A DNA stretch of 64,000 bases from Acidiluteibacter sp963716125 (GTDB lineage Bacteria > Bacteroidota > Bacteroidia > Flavobacteriales_E > Vicingaceae). How positions within the stretch are numbered: the first letter of the stretch is position 1; each line of letters opens with the position of its first letter. The notes beneath the pieces were generated by a model that saw only the letters and a list, made by a program, of their open reading frames with translations, made no database searches and had not been told where the DNA came from. The stretch lies in assembly GCA_963716125.1 (NCBI GenBank), contig OY970294.1:3410001-3474000 (forward strand), given 5' to 3'. Both the position numbers and the translations under genes were made by a program. Of the stretch, positions 15,056 to 25,900 are shown piece after piece.

Positions 15056-16857
15056 AAACCGACTTTTCAAAAATATTATCCAAGTCCGATTTTAAGGTAG
15101 CCCGAAGCTGCCCGACCAAGCTGTATTACAAGAAAAATGGCTACCCATCTGCCAATGATGGCAACGAATACATGGAGTACCTTGCGGAAGGTGGTTATGC
15201 GGTTGGTAAATTGGCTACACTTCATTTTCCGGATGGTATTCGCATTCAAAACGAACTCGGACTGGAAAGTGCCATTGCCCAAACCAAAGAAGAGCTGCAA
15301 AAAGAAAATATAGTCCTTTTTGAACCGGCTTTGTTGACAGAAGGCAAAGTCGCTGCCATTGATATTTTAGTTAAGCAAGGCAATCGGTTTGAAATTATTG
15401 AAGTGAAGTCCAAAGGCTTTGATTCTGATAACCCGAAATTTGACAAAGGTTGGGATGAGTACTTAGAGGATATTGCTTTTCAAAAAGAGCTATTACAGGA
15501 AGTATTTCCTGAAGCCCATATCGACTGTTTTCTGTTTGTTCCGGATAAAGCCAAGCGAACCCAAATAGATGGCTTAAACGCCTTGTTTGAGCTCAAAGAA
15601 GTAGAAGCTCACAATCAGTTTAAGTTTTACGAGATTGAATTTATAGGTGATCCTGAACTTATTCGTAAGGATGATTTAATGGTAAAGGTGGGTGTAAACG
15701 ATGAAGTGAAAAAACGTAGTTCCATCATTAAGAACGCCATCAAAGTTTATTCAGAGAGCTTAGAGAAGGGAGAGAAAATTCAGGAACCTTTGAATATTGG
15801 TTGCTTCTCTTGTGAATACAATGCCAGAGATGATAAAAACGGCTACCATGAATGTTGGAAAGGAATGCCGGAACCGGAATTACATATCCGGGATGTGTAC
15901 CGTTTGGGGAATATCAAAGAAAATAAGGAATCCGTTGCTAACGCCTTAATTGGAGAAAAGAAACTAGATGTAGATGCCTTGCCTGAAAAAGCGTTTGAAG
16001 GGGTTTGGGGTGAACGCAGATTGATACAGATCAACAATACCAAAGCTCAATCGGAATGGATAGCCAGGGAATTGAAAGAGGAAATCAACTCATGGAAATA
16101 TCCGCTGCATTTTATTGACTTTGAAACCTGTATTACGGCTTTGCCTTTTCATAAAGGCATGCGACCGTATGAAATGAGTGCTTTTCAATGGAGTTGCCAT
16201 ACCATTAAACAACCCGGAGCTGAACCTATTCATAATGAATGGCTCAATACCGACCCTAAATTCCCAAGCTTTGCTTTTGCTGAAAGTTTGATGAATAAGG
16301 TCGGATATGATGGTACACTTTTGATGTGGAGCTCACATGAAAACACCACCTTGCGAAACATCTATTACCAAATGGAAGAGTACAATCAATCCATTCCGGG
16401 ATTAAAGCGATGGTTGGAATACGTTGTGAAGTTTGATAAAAATGGTGCAGGAGCCTTTGTGGACATGAACGATTTGGCATTGAAACACTATTTCCACCCT
16501 GTAATGAAAGGGCGTACCAGTATTAAAGTAACCCTTCCGGCTGTTTTGGCTGCCAATAATTCCAAACGCACCGAAAACTGGCTATCGAATTTTGACGAAG
16601 GCATCAATTTATTGCACCGTGGCGAAGACGGAATAATCGAAAACCCCTACAAACATTTACCACCCATCGACCTGTTGGAAAATGCAGAAAAGGTAAACGA
16701 AGGAACCGGAGCCATGCGAGCCTATGAAGATATGCTCTTTGGCATCAGTAAGCATCAACCTGAAATAAAAAAAGCCTACAAAGAGGCTTTATTACGTTAT
16801 TGCAAACTGGATACGCTTGCCATGGTGATTATTTGGGAGCATTGGAGGAATTTATAG
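15052..16857 (+). CDS. DUF2779-like protein: Cas4-like nuclease plus RNase H-like exonuclease domain
   Basis: The 601-residue protein has two nuclease-type halves. Residues 1-270 look Cas4-like: Cys20 in RSCPTKLYY, a PD-(D/E)XK core near 100-122 (AIDILV then IIEVKSKG), and three Cys near 250-267 (GCFSCEYN and HECW), which together could hold an iron-sulphur cluster. Residues 345-600 begin with FIDFETCITALPF, a DEDD-type exonuclease motif, and end with a helix carrying YCKLDTLAMV that supplies the last Asp. The layout matches DUF2779. It follows the transporter gene by overlap. A role in phage or plasmid defence, or in repair, is plausible; its substrate is unknown. Confidence 0.8.
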   Translation: MKTDFSKILSKSDFKVARSCPTKLYYKKNGYPSANDGNEYMEYLAEGGYAVGKLATLHFPDGIRIQNELGLESAIAQTKEELQKENIVLFEPALLTEGKVAAIDILVKQGNRFEIIEVKSKGFDSDNPKFDKGWDEYLEDIAFQKELLQEVFPEAHIDCFLFVPDKAKRTQIDGLNALFELKEVEAHNQFKFYEIEFIGDPELIRKDDLMVKVGVNDEVKKRSSIIKNAIKVYSESLEKGEKIQEPLNIGCFSCEYNARDDKNGYHECWKGMPEPELHIRDVYRLGNIKENKESVANALIGEKKLDVDALPEKAFEGVWGERRLIQINNTKAQSEWIARELKEEINSWKYPLHFIDFETCITALPFHKGMRPYEMSAFQWSCHTIKQPGAEPIHNEWLNTDPKFPSFAFAESLMNKVGYDGTLLMWSSHENTTLRNIYYQMEEYNQSIPGLKRWLEYVVKFDKNGAGAFVDMNDLALKHYFHPVMKGRTSIKVTLPAVLAANNSKRTENWLSNFDEGINLLHRGEDGIIENPYKHLPPIDLLENAEKVNEGTGAMRAYEDMLFGISKHQPEIKKAYKEALLRYCKLDTLAMVIIWEHWRNL

Positions 16858-17385
16858 TTTTCCCTTGGCTTGCTCTAAAAAGCTGTAAAGAGTAGTAAAA
16901 TCCTCCTGACTAAGAAACACATAACTTTTACCATCGTATTTCTCTAACTTCAAATAAGTGGTCCACTTACCTTTACTCCAGTAACATCCAGCTTCAAAAC
17001 CTCCACGGCTTCTGTATATCACCTCAGAATAGTTTTCTGATGTAGAAGGGAAAATTTTCTCTTGCATAATTTTAATTGACTTCATTAAGCCATCAATTTC
17101 ATCAACATCCAATAAAGCCTGCTTTGTATCAGTACTATAACTTGATTTAACTTCGTATTCAAATTTTATTGCACTTGTGCTTTTGTCAGAGATTAAGTCC
17201 TGAAACTTTACCACTTGAACTTTTGCTCCTTTAATATCTCCAATTTCGAGATAGTCTTTTTTTATGAGGGCTCCGGAAGAGGTTGAAAATTTTTCTGCGT
17301 TACTTACTTCTACTTCTTTAGTAGTTTGAGCATACGATGAGAATACAAACATTCCCACTAACATTACTAATAGTGTTTTTTTCAT
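16852..17385 (-). CDS. Secreted protein of unknown function
   Basis: I choose the start at 17385 (MKKTLLVMLVGMFVFSSYAQ), which gives a clear signal peptide cut after SYA; the longer frame adds 14 non-signal residues. The mature protein of about 157 residues is alpha/beta, with a conserved-looking C-terminal part (GGFEAGCYWSKGKWTTYLKLEKYDGK). Its stop overlaps that of the rightward DUF2779 gene. It is the second gene of a two-gene operon with a lipoprotein, whose promoter carries the putative WYL operator. A surface-exclusion role is possible, but not shown. Confidence 0.7.
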   Translation of the reverse strand: MKKTLLVMLVGMFVFSSYAQTTKEVEVSNAEKFSTSSGALIKKDYLEIGDIKGAKVQVVKFQDLISDKSTSAIKFEYEVKSSYSTDTKQALLDVDEIDGLMKSIKIMQEKIFPSTSENYSEVIYRSRGGFEAGCYWSKGKWTTYLKLEKYDGKSYVFLSQEDFTTLYSFLEQAKGKL

Positions 17386-17401
17386 GATATTAATTTTTGG
17401 A

Positions 17402-18070
17402 TTATTGCAAGGTTGTTCCATCTGCAAATAGAATCTTCTCTGGTTTCCATTGCAGCTTGATTTGTTTTAATGACTTCGACTTTAGTAGTTGATCATCATC
17501 CATAAATTGATTATAGTCTGTTTGAGCATTGTAATTTGTAGTTGAGTTAGCTTTTACACCATCATCATAGGTCAAATTCAACGACTTTATTTCTTTATCA
17601 AACAAATCTAAAAACACCATTTGTCCTGTAAATGCGGTGATGTCTTTATCTGTTTTATTTTCAAAAGCGAATTTGTAAGTGATATAATCCTGGTAATTGT
17701 ACTCAGTAAATCCTTTATCATAAACCGTTACAGTCAAAGCATTTTTCAAACGAGCAATTCGTTCTTCCTCTTCTTTTTTAGCTTTTTCTGCCAATTCTTG
17801 TTGGATACGCTCTTCTTCCTCTTGCTTCTTTTTAAAGGCTTTTGCCTCTTCTAAGATTTGTGAGTAGCTTTTCCCATCAAGAGGTTCTTTCAATAGTTTA
17901 GCACGCATAAAATACCCTGCTAGAAGCATGGTTTCTGTGCTATCTAAAGCATTGGCTTCCTTAATGGCTTTTAAATCATTTTCAAAAGTGGCATCACTGT
18001 ATTTATTCTCCAATGGTGATGAACATGAGGCTAAAATTGCTATAAAAGCTAGGTAAAAGATTTTTTTCAT
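17402..18070 (-). CDS. Lipoprotein with coiled coil
   Basis: The start at 18070 gives a lipoprotein signal (MKKIFYLAFIAILASCSS) with the lipobox LASC. A helical region with a Lys/Glu-rich coiled coil follows (about residues 80-115 of the mature form), then a beta-rich domain (about 120-220, VYDKGFTEYNYQDYITYKFAFENKTDKD) similar in look to FxLYD-type domains. It is probably attached to the outer membrane. The 44-bp motif just upstream is nearly identical to that before the restriction operon, so it may belong to the same defence regulon, for instance as a superinfection-exclusion factor. That function is inferred from position only. Confidence 0.7.
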   Translation of the reverse strand: MKKIFYLAFIAILASCSSPLENKYSDATFENDLKAIKEANALDSTETMLLAGYFMRAKLLKEPLDGKSYSQILEEAKAFKKKQEEEERIQQELAEKAKKEEEERIARLKNALTVTVYDKGFTEYNYQDYITYKFAFENKTDKDITAFTGQMVFLDLFDKEIKSLNLTYDDGVKANSTTNYNAQTDYNQFMDDDQLLKSKSLKQIKLQWKPEKILFADGTTLQ

Positions 18071-18092
18071 TTTGACAGTTCCTTTAAAATTC

Positions 18093-18133
18093 TTGACAAA
18101 GAAATGTAAAGAAATTGTCAACTAGCGTCAAAA
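18093..18133 (-). promoter_or_regulatory. Putative WYL operator before the lipoprotein operon
   Basis: The plus strand shows TTGACAA (18093-18099), then 15 nt, TTGTCAA (18115-18121), then 4 nt, CGTCAAAA (18126-18133). The first two are an inverted repeat. The same three blocks with the same spacings occur at 31607-31647 before rmuC. It lies between the WYL gene and the lipoprotein gene that reads leftward from 18070. Confidence 0.75.
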
Positions 18134-18139
18134 TAAAAA

Positions 18140-19030
18140 TTAAATTACCCTTTTCTCACTCAAATAATCCCGAAAAGCCTGCGGATAGACTACTTCAATT
18201 TCCCCCGGTAAGCCCAAAACAAAGCGACCAACTCCTAAGAAATTACCAACATCTGTGGTAAGCAGGTAGTTGTTGTCATTTACCTTTTTGAGGTACTTCT
18301 CACTCAAAGGGAACTCTTCCAAAATCAGATTGTAGGCTACTAAGGACAATTGAAGCTGAATGGCAATAGGCTCGAAACTTTGCATTCTGAAAATATCCGT
18401 TATTCCTACTCGATGCTTGGGCTTGTATTGCCAATCACTATCTAATATTTCAACTTCTTGTATTCTCGAAGCTTTAAATATCTTATTGGTTTGGTCTTCG
18501 GTATCGTAGCACCAAACTCCGGTATAATTGATGGTAAAATCAATGGGTTCTACAATTCTATCCCGAATGTTCTTGCTGTTACCCGATTTGTATTCCTTTA
18601 ACACCACCTGTTTTTGTTGCTTAATGGCTTGAATCAGGTTGTATATGTTTTCCGTTTCTTCTTTTTTGGTAATGGCATGGATCACCCTGTCAAAATCATA
18701 TAGGCTGTAAAGCTTTTTAACTAGCTTCTCTTTCAATTCTGAATCCTCGTCAATGGCATGAATGGTTTTACTTAGAATAAAAGCCTCTTCTTCGGTAAAG
18801 TGTAGTAATTGGCTAATGTCTTGTGCCGTAGCATTTTCTTTATCTATCCTAAAATAGCCGTTGTTATTTTCAATAACGAAACCCACTTGTTTGAAAGTAT
18901 CAAAATAGCGGTACACCGTCCGTTGAGAAATATCAAAGCGATCTGAAAGCTCTGAGATGGTTCTTCCATACTTGCAATCAAGCATGAGAAGCACCTCCAA
19001 CATTTTCTGAAATTTCGCTTGGTCTGCCAT
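18140..19030 (-). CDS. WYL-domain transcriptional regulator of the defence island
   Basis: With the start at 19030 (MADQAKFQKMLEVLLML), two bases after the mcrC stop, the protein has 296 residues. An N-terminal winged helix-turn-helix lies at about residues 20-65 (RTISELSDRFDISQRTVYRYF), and a WYL-like domain spans about 125-215 (VVLKEYKSGNSKNIRDRIVEPIDF-type strands, then TGVWCYDTED). A C-terminal extension follows. Such regulators (BrxR/CapW type) repress defence operons and sense nucleic acid or nucleotide ligands. It is the last gene of the restriction operon. Identical tripartite operators at both the restriction and the lipoprotein promoters make it the likely repressor of both. Confidence 0.85.
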   Translation of the reverse strand: MADQAKFQKMLEVLLMLDCKYGRTISELSDRFDISQRTVYRYFDTFKQVGFVIENNNGYFRIDKENATAQDISQLLHFTEEEAFILSKTIHAIDEDSELKEKLVKKLYSLYDFDRVIHAITKKEETENIYNLIQAIKQQKQVVLKEYKSGNSKNIRDRIVEPIDFTINYTGVWCYDTEDQTNKIFKASRIQEVEILDSDWQYKPKHRVGITDIFRMQSFEPIAIQLQLSLVAYNLILEEFPLSEKYLKKVNDNNYLLTTDVGNFLGVGRFVLGLPGEIEVVYPQAFRDYLSEKRVI

Positions 19031-19032
19031 AT

Positions 19033-20316
19033 CTAATCTATTTCCTGCAATTGACACCAATTGCTAATGTTTTCGTGTATTATTTTTTGCCATGCCTTCA
19101 CGTCTTTCTCAACTCCAATGGAGATAACGCTACATTCCTCATTGCTCAAATGCTTTGAATCCTGAGAACTATGGTCATAATATTGCCCTGATTGGTTTCT
19201 GTTTTCTGCTCCCGGATATACTAGAGCTACTTTCTTTGCACCATAGTATTTCATGTACACAAACATCTGCCTCAAATCTTCAGGAGATGGATTATAGCCG
19301 TTCAAGTTTTTCCATTTAGTATCAAGCACTACACAATCTTCTGTGCCTTTGTTGAGAACAATGTCGGGCTTCATTTTGCTGCGATAGCCTGATAGTGGCT
19401 TCCAAAAATTCTTCGTGTTTTGAGCAGCAATGCTCGTGGTATTTGCTTTATGCCTTCTTAAACTTACATATACAAACTGCTCCCAAAGCACATTCATATC
19501 AAACATCAGTGCCAATACATTATTGGTTCCTCGATTTACATCCGGGTGATAGTTGAGAAGAATGAGTTTGGATATTTCCAGTGCATTTCTGTATGGTTCT
19601 GTTTTGCGGTCAAGGGCAATTTTATCAAATAAGGTTTCCGTTATTTTAATGTCGTATAGTTCCGGAAAGTCTAATAATAAGGCTCCCAGTCTGCTATTCA
19701 ATTGCACATTGGTATTGATATAACTCAATAGTTTCAAGGCTTTATAAAGAATTGCATGTATGTCATGCTCTTTGTCGTAAGAAGTGTGCCTTACATAAAA
19801 ACGTTCTTGATGCACTAAGTTCTGACTGATGTGTTTGGCAAACTGAATACTGCCTTTTAAAGCGGTTCTATTGCCTTCTGTTTTTCGGTATTTTTTTACC
19901 AAACCTCTATGCAGGAGGTATTCTACTTCTTTAATAAAAAGCTCAAAGTAAAGGTCAAGAATAGAGTTTGAGCGTAATCGTAAATTACTATTGCTTGGTG
20001 CATGAATATCAAATATCCCAACCGCATGCAGCATGTTAATCAAAACGTTTCTCCATGTCTTTTTAACACTCTCATCATTTGGATTAGCCTTATCCGCTTT
20101 TGGCAAAACTTCAATAACCGTTTTACCAACTTGAATCACACCAACGTATTCATTGAAACGAACGCCATGATGAATCAAAGAGTAATAGGGAACTCCATTT
20201 TCTCCATAGAACAATTGCAAAGCTTCTAACTGACCATTTGTGAGCCTTTGCTCGCCTCGATCAGTACGAAGGCTTTCGTGTTCAAAAACAGTGATATGTT
20301 TGTGCTCCTTACTCAA
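19033..20316 (-). CDS. mcrC: McrC-like nuclease subunit of type IV restriction system
   Basis: The 427-residue protein has the McrC layout: an N-terminal DNA-binding/bridging part (GVRFNEYVGVIQVGKTVIEVLPK, about residues 48-72), a helical middle and a PD-(D/E)XK nuclease core near 320-345 (KMKPDIVLN, then CVVLDTKWK). It partners the McrB GTPase encoded directly upstream with no gap, forming a complex that cuts DNA containing modified cytosines. Catalytic Asp and Lys positions look intact. The last bases abut the WYL regulator gene. Confidence 0.92.
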   Translation of the reverse strand: MSKEHKHITVFEHESLRTDRGEQRLTNGQLEALQLFYGENGVPYYSLIHHGVRFNEYVGVIQVGKTVIEVLPKADKANPNDESVKKTWRNVLINMLHAVGIFDIHAPSNSNLRLRSNSILDLYFELFIKEVEYLLHRGLVKKYRKTEGNRTALKGSIQFAKHISQNLVHQERFYVRHTSYDKEHDIHAILYKALKLLSYINTNVQLNSRLGALLLDFPELYDIKITETLFDKIALDRKTEPYRNALEISKLILLNYHPDVNRGTNNVLALMFDMNVLWEQFVYVSLRRHKANTTSIAAQNTKNFWKPLSGYRSKMKPDIVLNKGTEDCVVLDTKWKNLNGYNPSPEDLRQMFVYMKYYGAKKVALVYPGAENRNQSGQYYDHSSQDSKHLSNEECSVISIGVEKDVKAWQKIIHENISNWCQLQEID

Positions 20317-22953
20317 CTACTTGTTTTTTCGTTGTAAGTCATTCAAAGCCTCAATAAACAGCTCATCACTCATTTCTTGGATGTTTTTGAGGTGATAAAC
20401 TTTTCTTTCTACCAAGGGGCTGCTATCATAATCTTCAAACGGAGCAAAGAAGTCTTCATCTACCTCATTGTCTTTGATGTCAAAGAATTTAGAGCCAATT
20501 ACCAACCCAATTTTACCATAATCCCCAAAGAAGTATTCTTGTAATAATGGCACTATCTTGTTTTGGAATGCTGATTTCAAGCCTTTTAACCCTTCAACCG
20601 ATAGGAAATAACTATGACCAATCATGTGGTCTTTGTCTAATAGCTTCTCGATACGCCTATTAATAGTTTCTAAAAGGGCTGAAAGTTCTATACCATTAAC
20701 AATACCGTTTTCCGCTTTACCTTCTGTGTTAATGAGTTCCGGCTTTGGAGGCATTTCAGTAAAGCTGAACCTTCTTCTAAGAGCTGTATCCAAAGCTTCT
20801 ACACTTCGGTCTGCGGTATTCATGGTTCCAATAATGTGAACATTTGGAGGTACTCCAAACCAATCTTTACTGTATGGTAATTGTACTTGAATTGCTTCCG
20901 GATTACCCAAACGTTTATCTTCCTCTATGAGGGTGATTAGCTCACCGAATATCTGTGATACATTTCCTCTGTTTATTTCGTCAATGATAAGTACAAACGG
21001 TTCTCCAGTTTTTCCTTTGTAGTCTTCCTTTTTTAAAGATTTTACTACTTGTACTTTATCATCCCAAGAGTATTTTCTAATCTCTTTTGGCGTTTCTTTA
21101 GTAACTGGGTTATTGTTTCTGATAGCATTCAGAACAGACCAATTTGCTGTGGAATTACTACCCCCAATGATAGACCTGAATTGTTGGTCAATATTGTTTA
21201 CATCGGCTAAATCAGGAAATGCAGCATGCAGCTTTGAAAGTCTTTGTTTAGAAACAGGATAGGTATTGTCTTTTCCCGGATGTTTAATGATGATATTACC
21301 CTGTTGAGAAACACCATCAACAACTACTTTACCGCCATTTTTGGTAGCTAAATCAATTGTTTCTTCTGAGGCTAATTTTTCTTCAATCTCCTGTACAAAA
21401 TTGTCGAAGGCTAATGAGAAGTCGAGTACATTTTCAGTGGCTACCGATTCTTCCTCTTTGGCTAATGAAAAGGAGGCTTCAATACATAGCTTTCTAAAAA
21501 TCCCTTCTTCTACACGGTATATTACCGGATCACCTTCTTTTTCAGGTTCAATGGGCTTAATACCCTCTACAAAGTCCTCATAAGTCATGCTCTGATGAAA
21601 AGTGGTAAAGATGATTCTTCTTTCATCTACCTTTTGCTCAAATCGAGCTTTGATATCCGAGCGACTTAATCCGGTTAAATCTTCTCCACAAAGCTCTAAA
21701 GCTTCATTAATGGTGTTGAATGTTTTTCCGGTTCCTGAAGGACCGAAAAGAATCTGATTGAGTTCATTAGCCATTTTATCAGAATTTTGTTGAGTTATAG
21801 GGGTATTTATAAATTCAGCATTGAAATAAGGTTTGAAAAGAAGGTCGTTAACTTCTGTTAAGTGCTCAAGTTTGATTTCACTAAACGTAGAGTTCGCACT
21901 TGGATAAAAAGCCTGCTTGTTTGTTAAATCTTTTGGCTTTTTTCTGACAGCAGGTTGCAAAACTTCGACTTCTCGATAAATCCATCCATCACCATCTACT
22001 ATGTCGTTGGGAACGTAGTCCCAATCGTTATTAACAACCTTGGCTATGCCAATAAGTTCTTTTGAGCCCACGGTTATATATACATAATCGCCTTGTCTTA
22101 AATTATTTTTGAACGCATCGGCTTGTCCTTTTCCTGTGTCTTCATGTAATACAATCCAGTTGTTAGATTTGAATGTCTCTATTACGTGGTTTAGTTTTTT
22201 AGCCTTAAAATGACCGTGAGATATTTTATACAACCTATGATCCCCTAACTGAATGGAATTTAGGTTATCGTACTTTGGTACATCATCAAGCAAAGTCTGT
22301 TTACTTTCTTCAAAATAAGCCAGCATCTCCTCATAATTAAACTCTTGTGCAGTTAGGGTAACTCTCGGTTTGAGATAGTTTTGGTTCTCATGTTTATAAA
22401 CACCATAGCCAATCTTTCCTTCAAAAAACTCAAAAAAGAACTGTACGCCAATGGATTGGTTTTCTTGTTGTTTATTATAAATGGCAACCCAATATCGCTC
22501 GCTTCCTTGTTGTCTTACGCCCTGAAAATCGAAAGAAACTTCTTTTACCTCGCTTTCAATATCTAAGTCATCAATTAGTTTTCGAGTAAATGCGTTTACA
22601 AAATCTCGTTGTGGGTTATGTCCGTAAAACGTAATGGCAGGGAAGACAATCGAAAAAGTTTCTTTGTAAGAACGAAACTGATTTTCTTTCCCTTGTTTGT
22701 AATCATTAATTAGCTCGTGAAGTGATTCCACTGTAAACTGTTCATTGCTAAGGAGCTTATTGATGATGTCTTTTCTTATATCCACCACCACGCCAGACCT
22801 GCCTTTGTAATAGTCCATACATTTTTGCAGGTCGCTTTGGTCGGCTGTATTTAGGGCATCTACTATATTCTGATCATCTGCATAAAAGCTCTTTACTTTT
22901 GCAGACGTATTACACAATAGTTGAATCCCGTTATTTATTTCTTCTTGGTTCAT
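20317..22953 (-). CDS. mcrB: McrB-like AAA+ GTPase with EVE/PUA-like reader domain
   Basis: The 878-residue protein combines an N-terminal unknown region, an EVE/PUA-like reader (about residues 255-370, NNWIVLHEDTGKGQADAF and GDYVYITVGSKELIGIAKV) and a C-terminal AAA+ GTPase. The GTPase has Walker A at about 392-400 (FGPSGTGKT), Walker B (FVLIIDEINRG, near 650) and the McrB signature MNTADRS near 708. GTP-driven translocation would bring McrC to cut modified DNA. The reader suggests that it senses modified bases directly. Gap to hsdR is 11 bases. All motifs are intact. Confidence 0.92.
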   Translation of the reverse strand: MNQEEINNGIQLLCNTSAKVKSFYADDQNIVDALNTADQSDLQKCMDYYKGRSGVVVDIRKDIINKLLSNEQFTVESLHELINDYKQGKENQFRSYKETFSIVFPAITFYGHNPQRDFVNAFTRKLIDDLDIESEVKEVSFDFQGVRQQGSERYWVAIYNKQQENQSIGVQFFFEFFEGKIGYGVYKHENQNYLKPRVTLTAQEFNYEEMLAYFEESKQTLLDDVPKYDNLNSIQLGDHRLYKISHGHFKAKKLNHVIETFKSNNWIVLHEDTGKGQADAFKNNLRQGDYVYITVGSKELIGIAKVVNNDWDYVPNDIVDGDGWIYREVEVLQPAVRKKPKDLTNKQAFYPSANSTFSEIKLEHLTEVNDLLFKPYFNAEFINTPITQQNSDKMANELNQILFGPSGTGKTFNTINEALELCGEDLTGLSRSDIKARFEQKVDERRIIFTTFHQSMTYEDFVEGIKPIEPEKEGDPVIYRVEEGIFRKLCIEASFSLAKEEESVATENVLDFSLAFDNFVQEIEEKLASEETIDLATKNGGKVVVDGVSQQGNIIIKHPGKDNTYPVSKQRLSKLHAAFPDLADVNNIDQQFRSIIGGSNSTANWSVLNAIRNNNPVTKETPKEIRKYSWDDKVQVVKSLKKEDYKGKTGEPFVLIIDEINRGNVSQIFGELITLIEEDKRLGNPEAIQVQLPYSKDWFGVPPNVHIIGTMNTADRSVEALDTALRRRFSFTEMPPKPELINTEGKAENGIVNGIELSALLETINRRIEKLLDKDHMIGHSYFLSVEGLKGLKSAFQNKIVPLLQEYFFGDYGKIGLVIGSKFFDIKDNEVDEDFFAPFEDYDSSPLVERKVYHLKNIQEMSDELFIEALNDLQRKNK

Positions 22954-22964
22954 CTATTCAGTTC

Positions 22965-25900
22965 TTAATCATTCCAAAAATCAGCTAATGCCTCTGCTTG
23001 TTGCAAAACTATTTCAGTCGCTAACTTTTGTAAATCGGGTGGATAACCATATTGTCTTAAAGTTCTTTTTACAATCACTTTTAGTTTCTTTTTAACGGAT
23101 TCTTTTACTGTCCAGTCAATACTTGCGTTGTCTTTTACACGCTCCACTAAAACCCTTGCTAACTTTAGTAAGGTGTCATCACCTAACAAATCTTTAGCAC
23201 TTTGATTATTAGCAACAGCATCATAAAAAGCCAACTCATCTTTGGATAAGCCCATCTTGTCTCCTCGTTTATCAGCTTCCTTAATTTCTCTCGCTAAGTC
23301 AATCATTTCTTGAATGATTTCTGCTGCTGTAATTAGGTTGTTCTGATAACGTTTTATGGAAGATTCAAGCATTTCCATTAAGGTTCTACTTTGTACCACA
23401 TTGTGTTTGGCTCTTACCTTAATTTCATCGTTTAGTAATTTCTTCAATACTTCCAATGCGAGATTTTTGTGTTTCATATCTCGCATTTCTTCCAAGAAGT
23501 CATCATCTAACACAGAAAGCTCAGGTTTTTTAATTCCTGCTGCGTCAAAAATATCCACTACTTGTTCGGAAACTATGGCTTGATCTATTACTTGCTTAAT
23601 GGCAGTTTCTATTTCATAGTCAGATTTCCCACCTGTTTGGGCTCCTGAATCAAATTTTTGAATGCGTGCTTTTACCGCCTGAAAAAATGCAATTTCATCT
23701 TTGGCATCCATAGCTTCTTCATGGGGTAATGCAATGGCAAAGGCTTTAGATAGTGCTGTTACTTCTCGAACAAAACGGTTTTTACCATCTTCTAAACTCA
23801 ATACATGTTCTACGCCAGAGAGTATAATCTCCAGCTTTTGCTTAACCGGAGCATCAAAATAATCTTCATAGGCAAATGGCTTACCATATAATGCTTGGTC
23901 TTCGGCAGCCATTTGATAGCCAACATTTTTTGAGGAAGATTTTTCATTGAAAAATTGAGATACTACTTCCAGTTTCTCCAACATCAACTGCACCGCTTTT
24001 TCTTGTGCTTCTGCCGGATCTCCTTTTCCGCCACTATCTGAATAAAAAGAAAGTGCTTTCTTTAAGTCCGATGCAATACCAAAATAATCAACGACTAATC
24101 CTCCTGGTTTGTCTTTGTACACTCGGTTAACTCTTGCAATTGCCTGCATCAAATTATGCCCTTTCATGGGCTTGTCGATGTAAAGGGTGTGCATACTTGG
24201 AGCATCAAATCCAGTCAACCACATATCACGTACAATCACCAATTTTAATGGATCCGAAGTGTCTTTCATGCGGTCTGCCAAGTCTCTTCTTTGGTCTTTG
24301 GTAGTATGATGTTTCATCATATCTGGACCATCTGATGATGAAGCTGTCATAACCACCTTAATTGCCCCTTTATCTAAATCATCATTGTGCCAATGTGGAC
24401 GAATATTTATGATTTCTTTGTATAAATCTACCGCTATCTGACGGCTCATAGCAACAATCATTGCTTTGCCTTCTAAACCGCTATTGCTGCGTTCTTCGTA
24501 ATGAAAAATCAAGTCCTCAGCAATTTTTCTTAAACGCTGCGGACTTCCAATAATGGCTTCTACTTTAGTCCATTTAGCTTTGGCTTTTTGCGTTTCCGAT
24601 AACTCATCACTGGCTAATTCGTTGTCTAAATCTTGAATAAGCTGTTTTCCTTCTTCTGATAGATTGATTTTAACCAATCTACTTTCATAATAAATAGGAA
24701 CCGTTGCTCCATCCTCAACGGCTTGGGCGATGTCGTAAATATCTACATAATTACCAAAAACGGCAGGTGTGTTATTGTCTGTGGATTCAACAGGAGTCCC
24801 TGTAAACCCTAAATAAGTAGCGTTAGGCAAGGCATCTCGCATGTATTTAGCAAAACCATACACCAAACGCTGACCAACTACATTGCCCTCATCGTCTTTT
24901 ACATCAATGGATTTGGGTTTAAAACCATATTGTGTACGGTGGGCTTCATCGGCAACTACTATAATGTTTGTTCTTGCCGAAAGTTCCTCATATACATTAG
25001 TACCATCTTCAGGTTGAAATTTTTGTATGGTCGCGAACACAATTCCACCAGAAGCTACTTTTAGTAAATCTTTTAGATGTTCTCGGTTGTCGGCTTGCAC
25101 TGGAACTTGTCTTAACAACTGTTTGGAAGAAGCGAAAGTATCGAACAACTGATCATCCAAATCGTTACGGTCGGTAATGACTAAAACAGTAGGATTGTCT
25201 AATTGCAAAACGAGTTTACCTGTAAAAAACACCATAGAAAGTGATTTACCACTTCCTTGGGTATGCCATACCACACCACCTTTACGGTCGCCATCGGATG
25301 CCGAGGCTTTCGTAACCGATTCAATGGCTTTGTTTACCGCATAGTATTGATGATAAGCTGCAACCTTTTTGATGGTTTGAATGGTAGCAATTCCATTTTT
25401 GTCCACCTTTTTACTTTCTTCAAATACAATGAAATAACGGATATAATCCAATAAGGTAGCAGGATTCATTAAGCCCTTAATGAGTACTTCTAACTGACTG
25501 CTCAGGGTAGAGGCTTCTTTGATGCCATCACTTGTTTTCCATGCTAAATAGCGTGAAAACCCTGCGGATAAAGAACCTGCTTTGGCATCTGCACCGTCTG
25601 ACAATACACAAAAGGTATTGAAGGTAAACAGACTCGGAATAGTGTCTTTGTAGGTTTGAATTTGTTTGTAAGCTGAAAGTAACGTAGCGTTTTCATCTAC
25701 GGCATTTTTTAGTTCAAACAATACTAATGGCAAACCATTCACAAAAAGAATTAGGTCTGGGCGTTTGTTGTTATTATTCTCAATAATGGTGAATTGATTC
25801 ACCACTAAAAAATCGTTTTGAGTTGGGTTATTAAAATCTAACAACTGAACTCGATCTCCTCGTTGTACACCGTCTTTACGGTATTCTACTGGGACACCTT

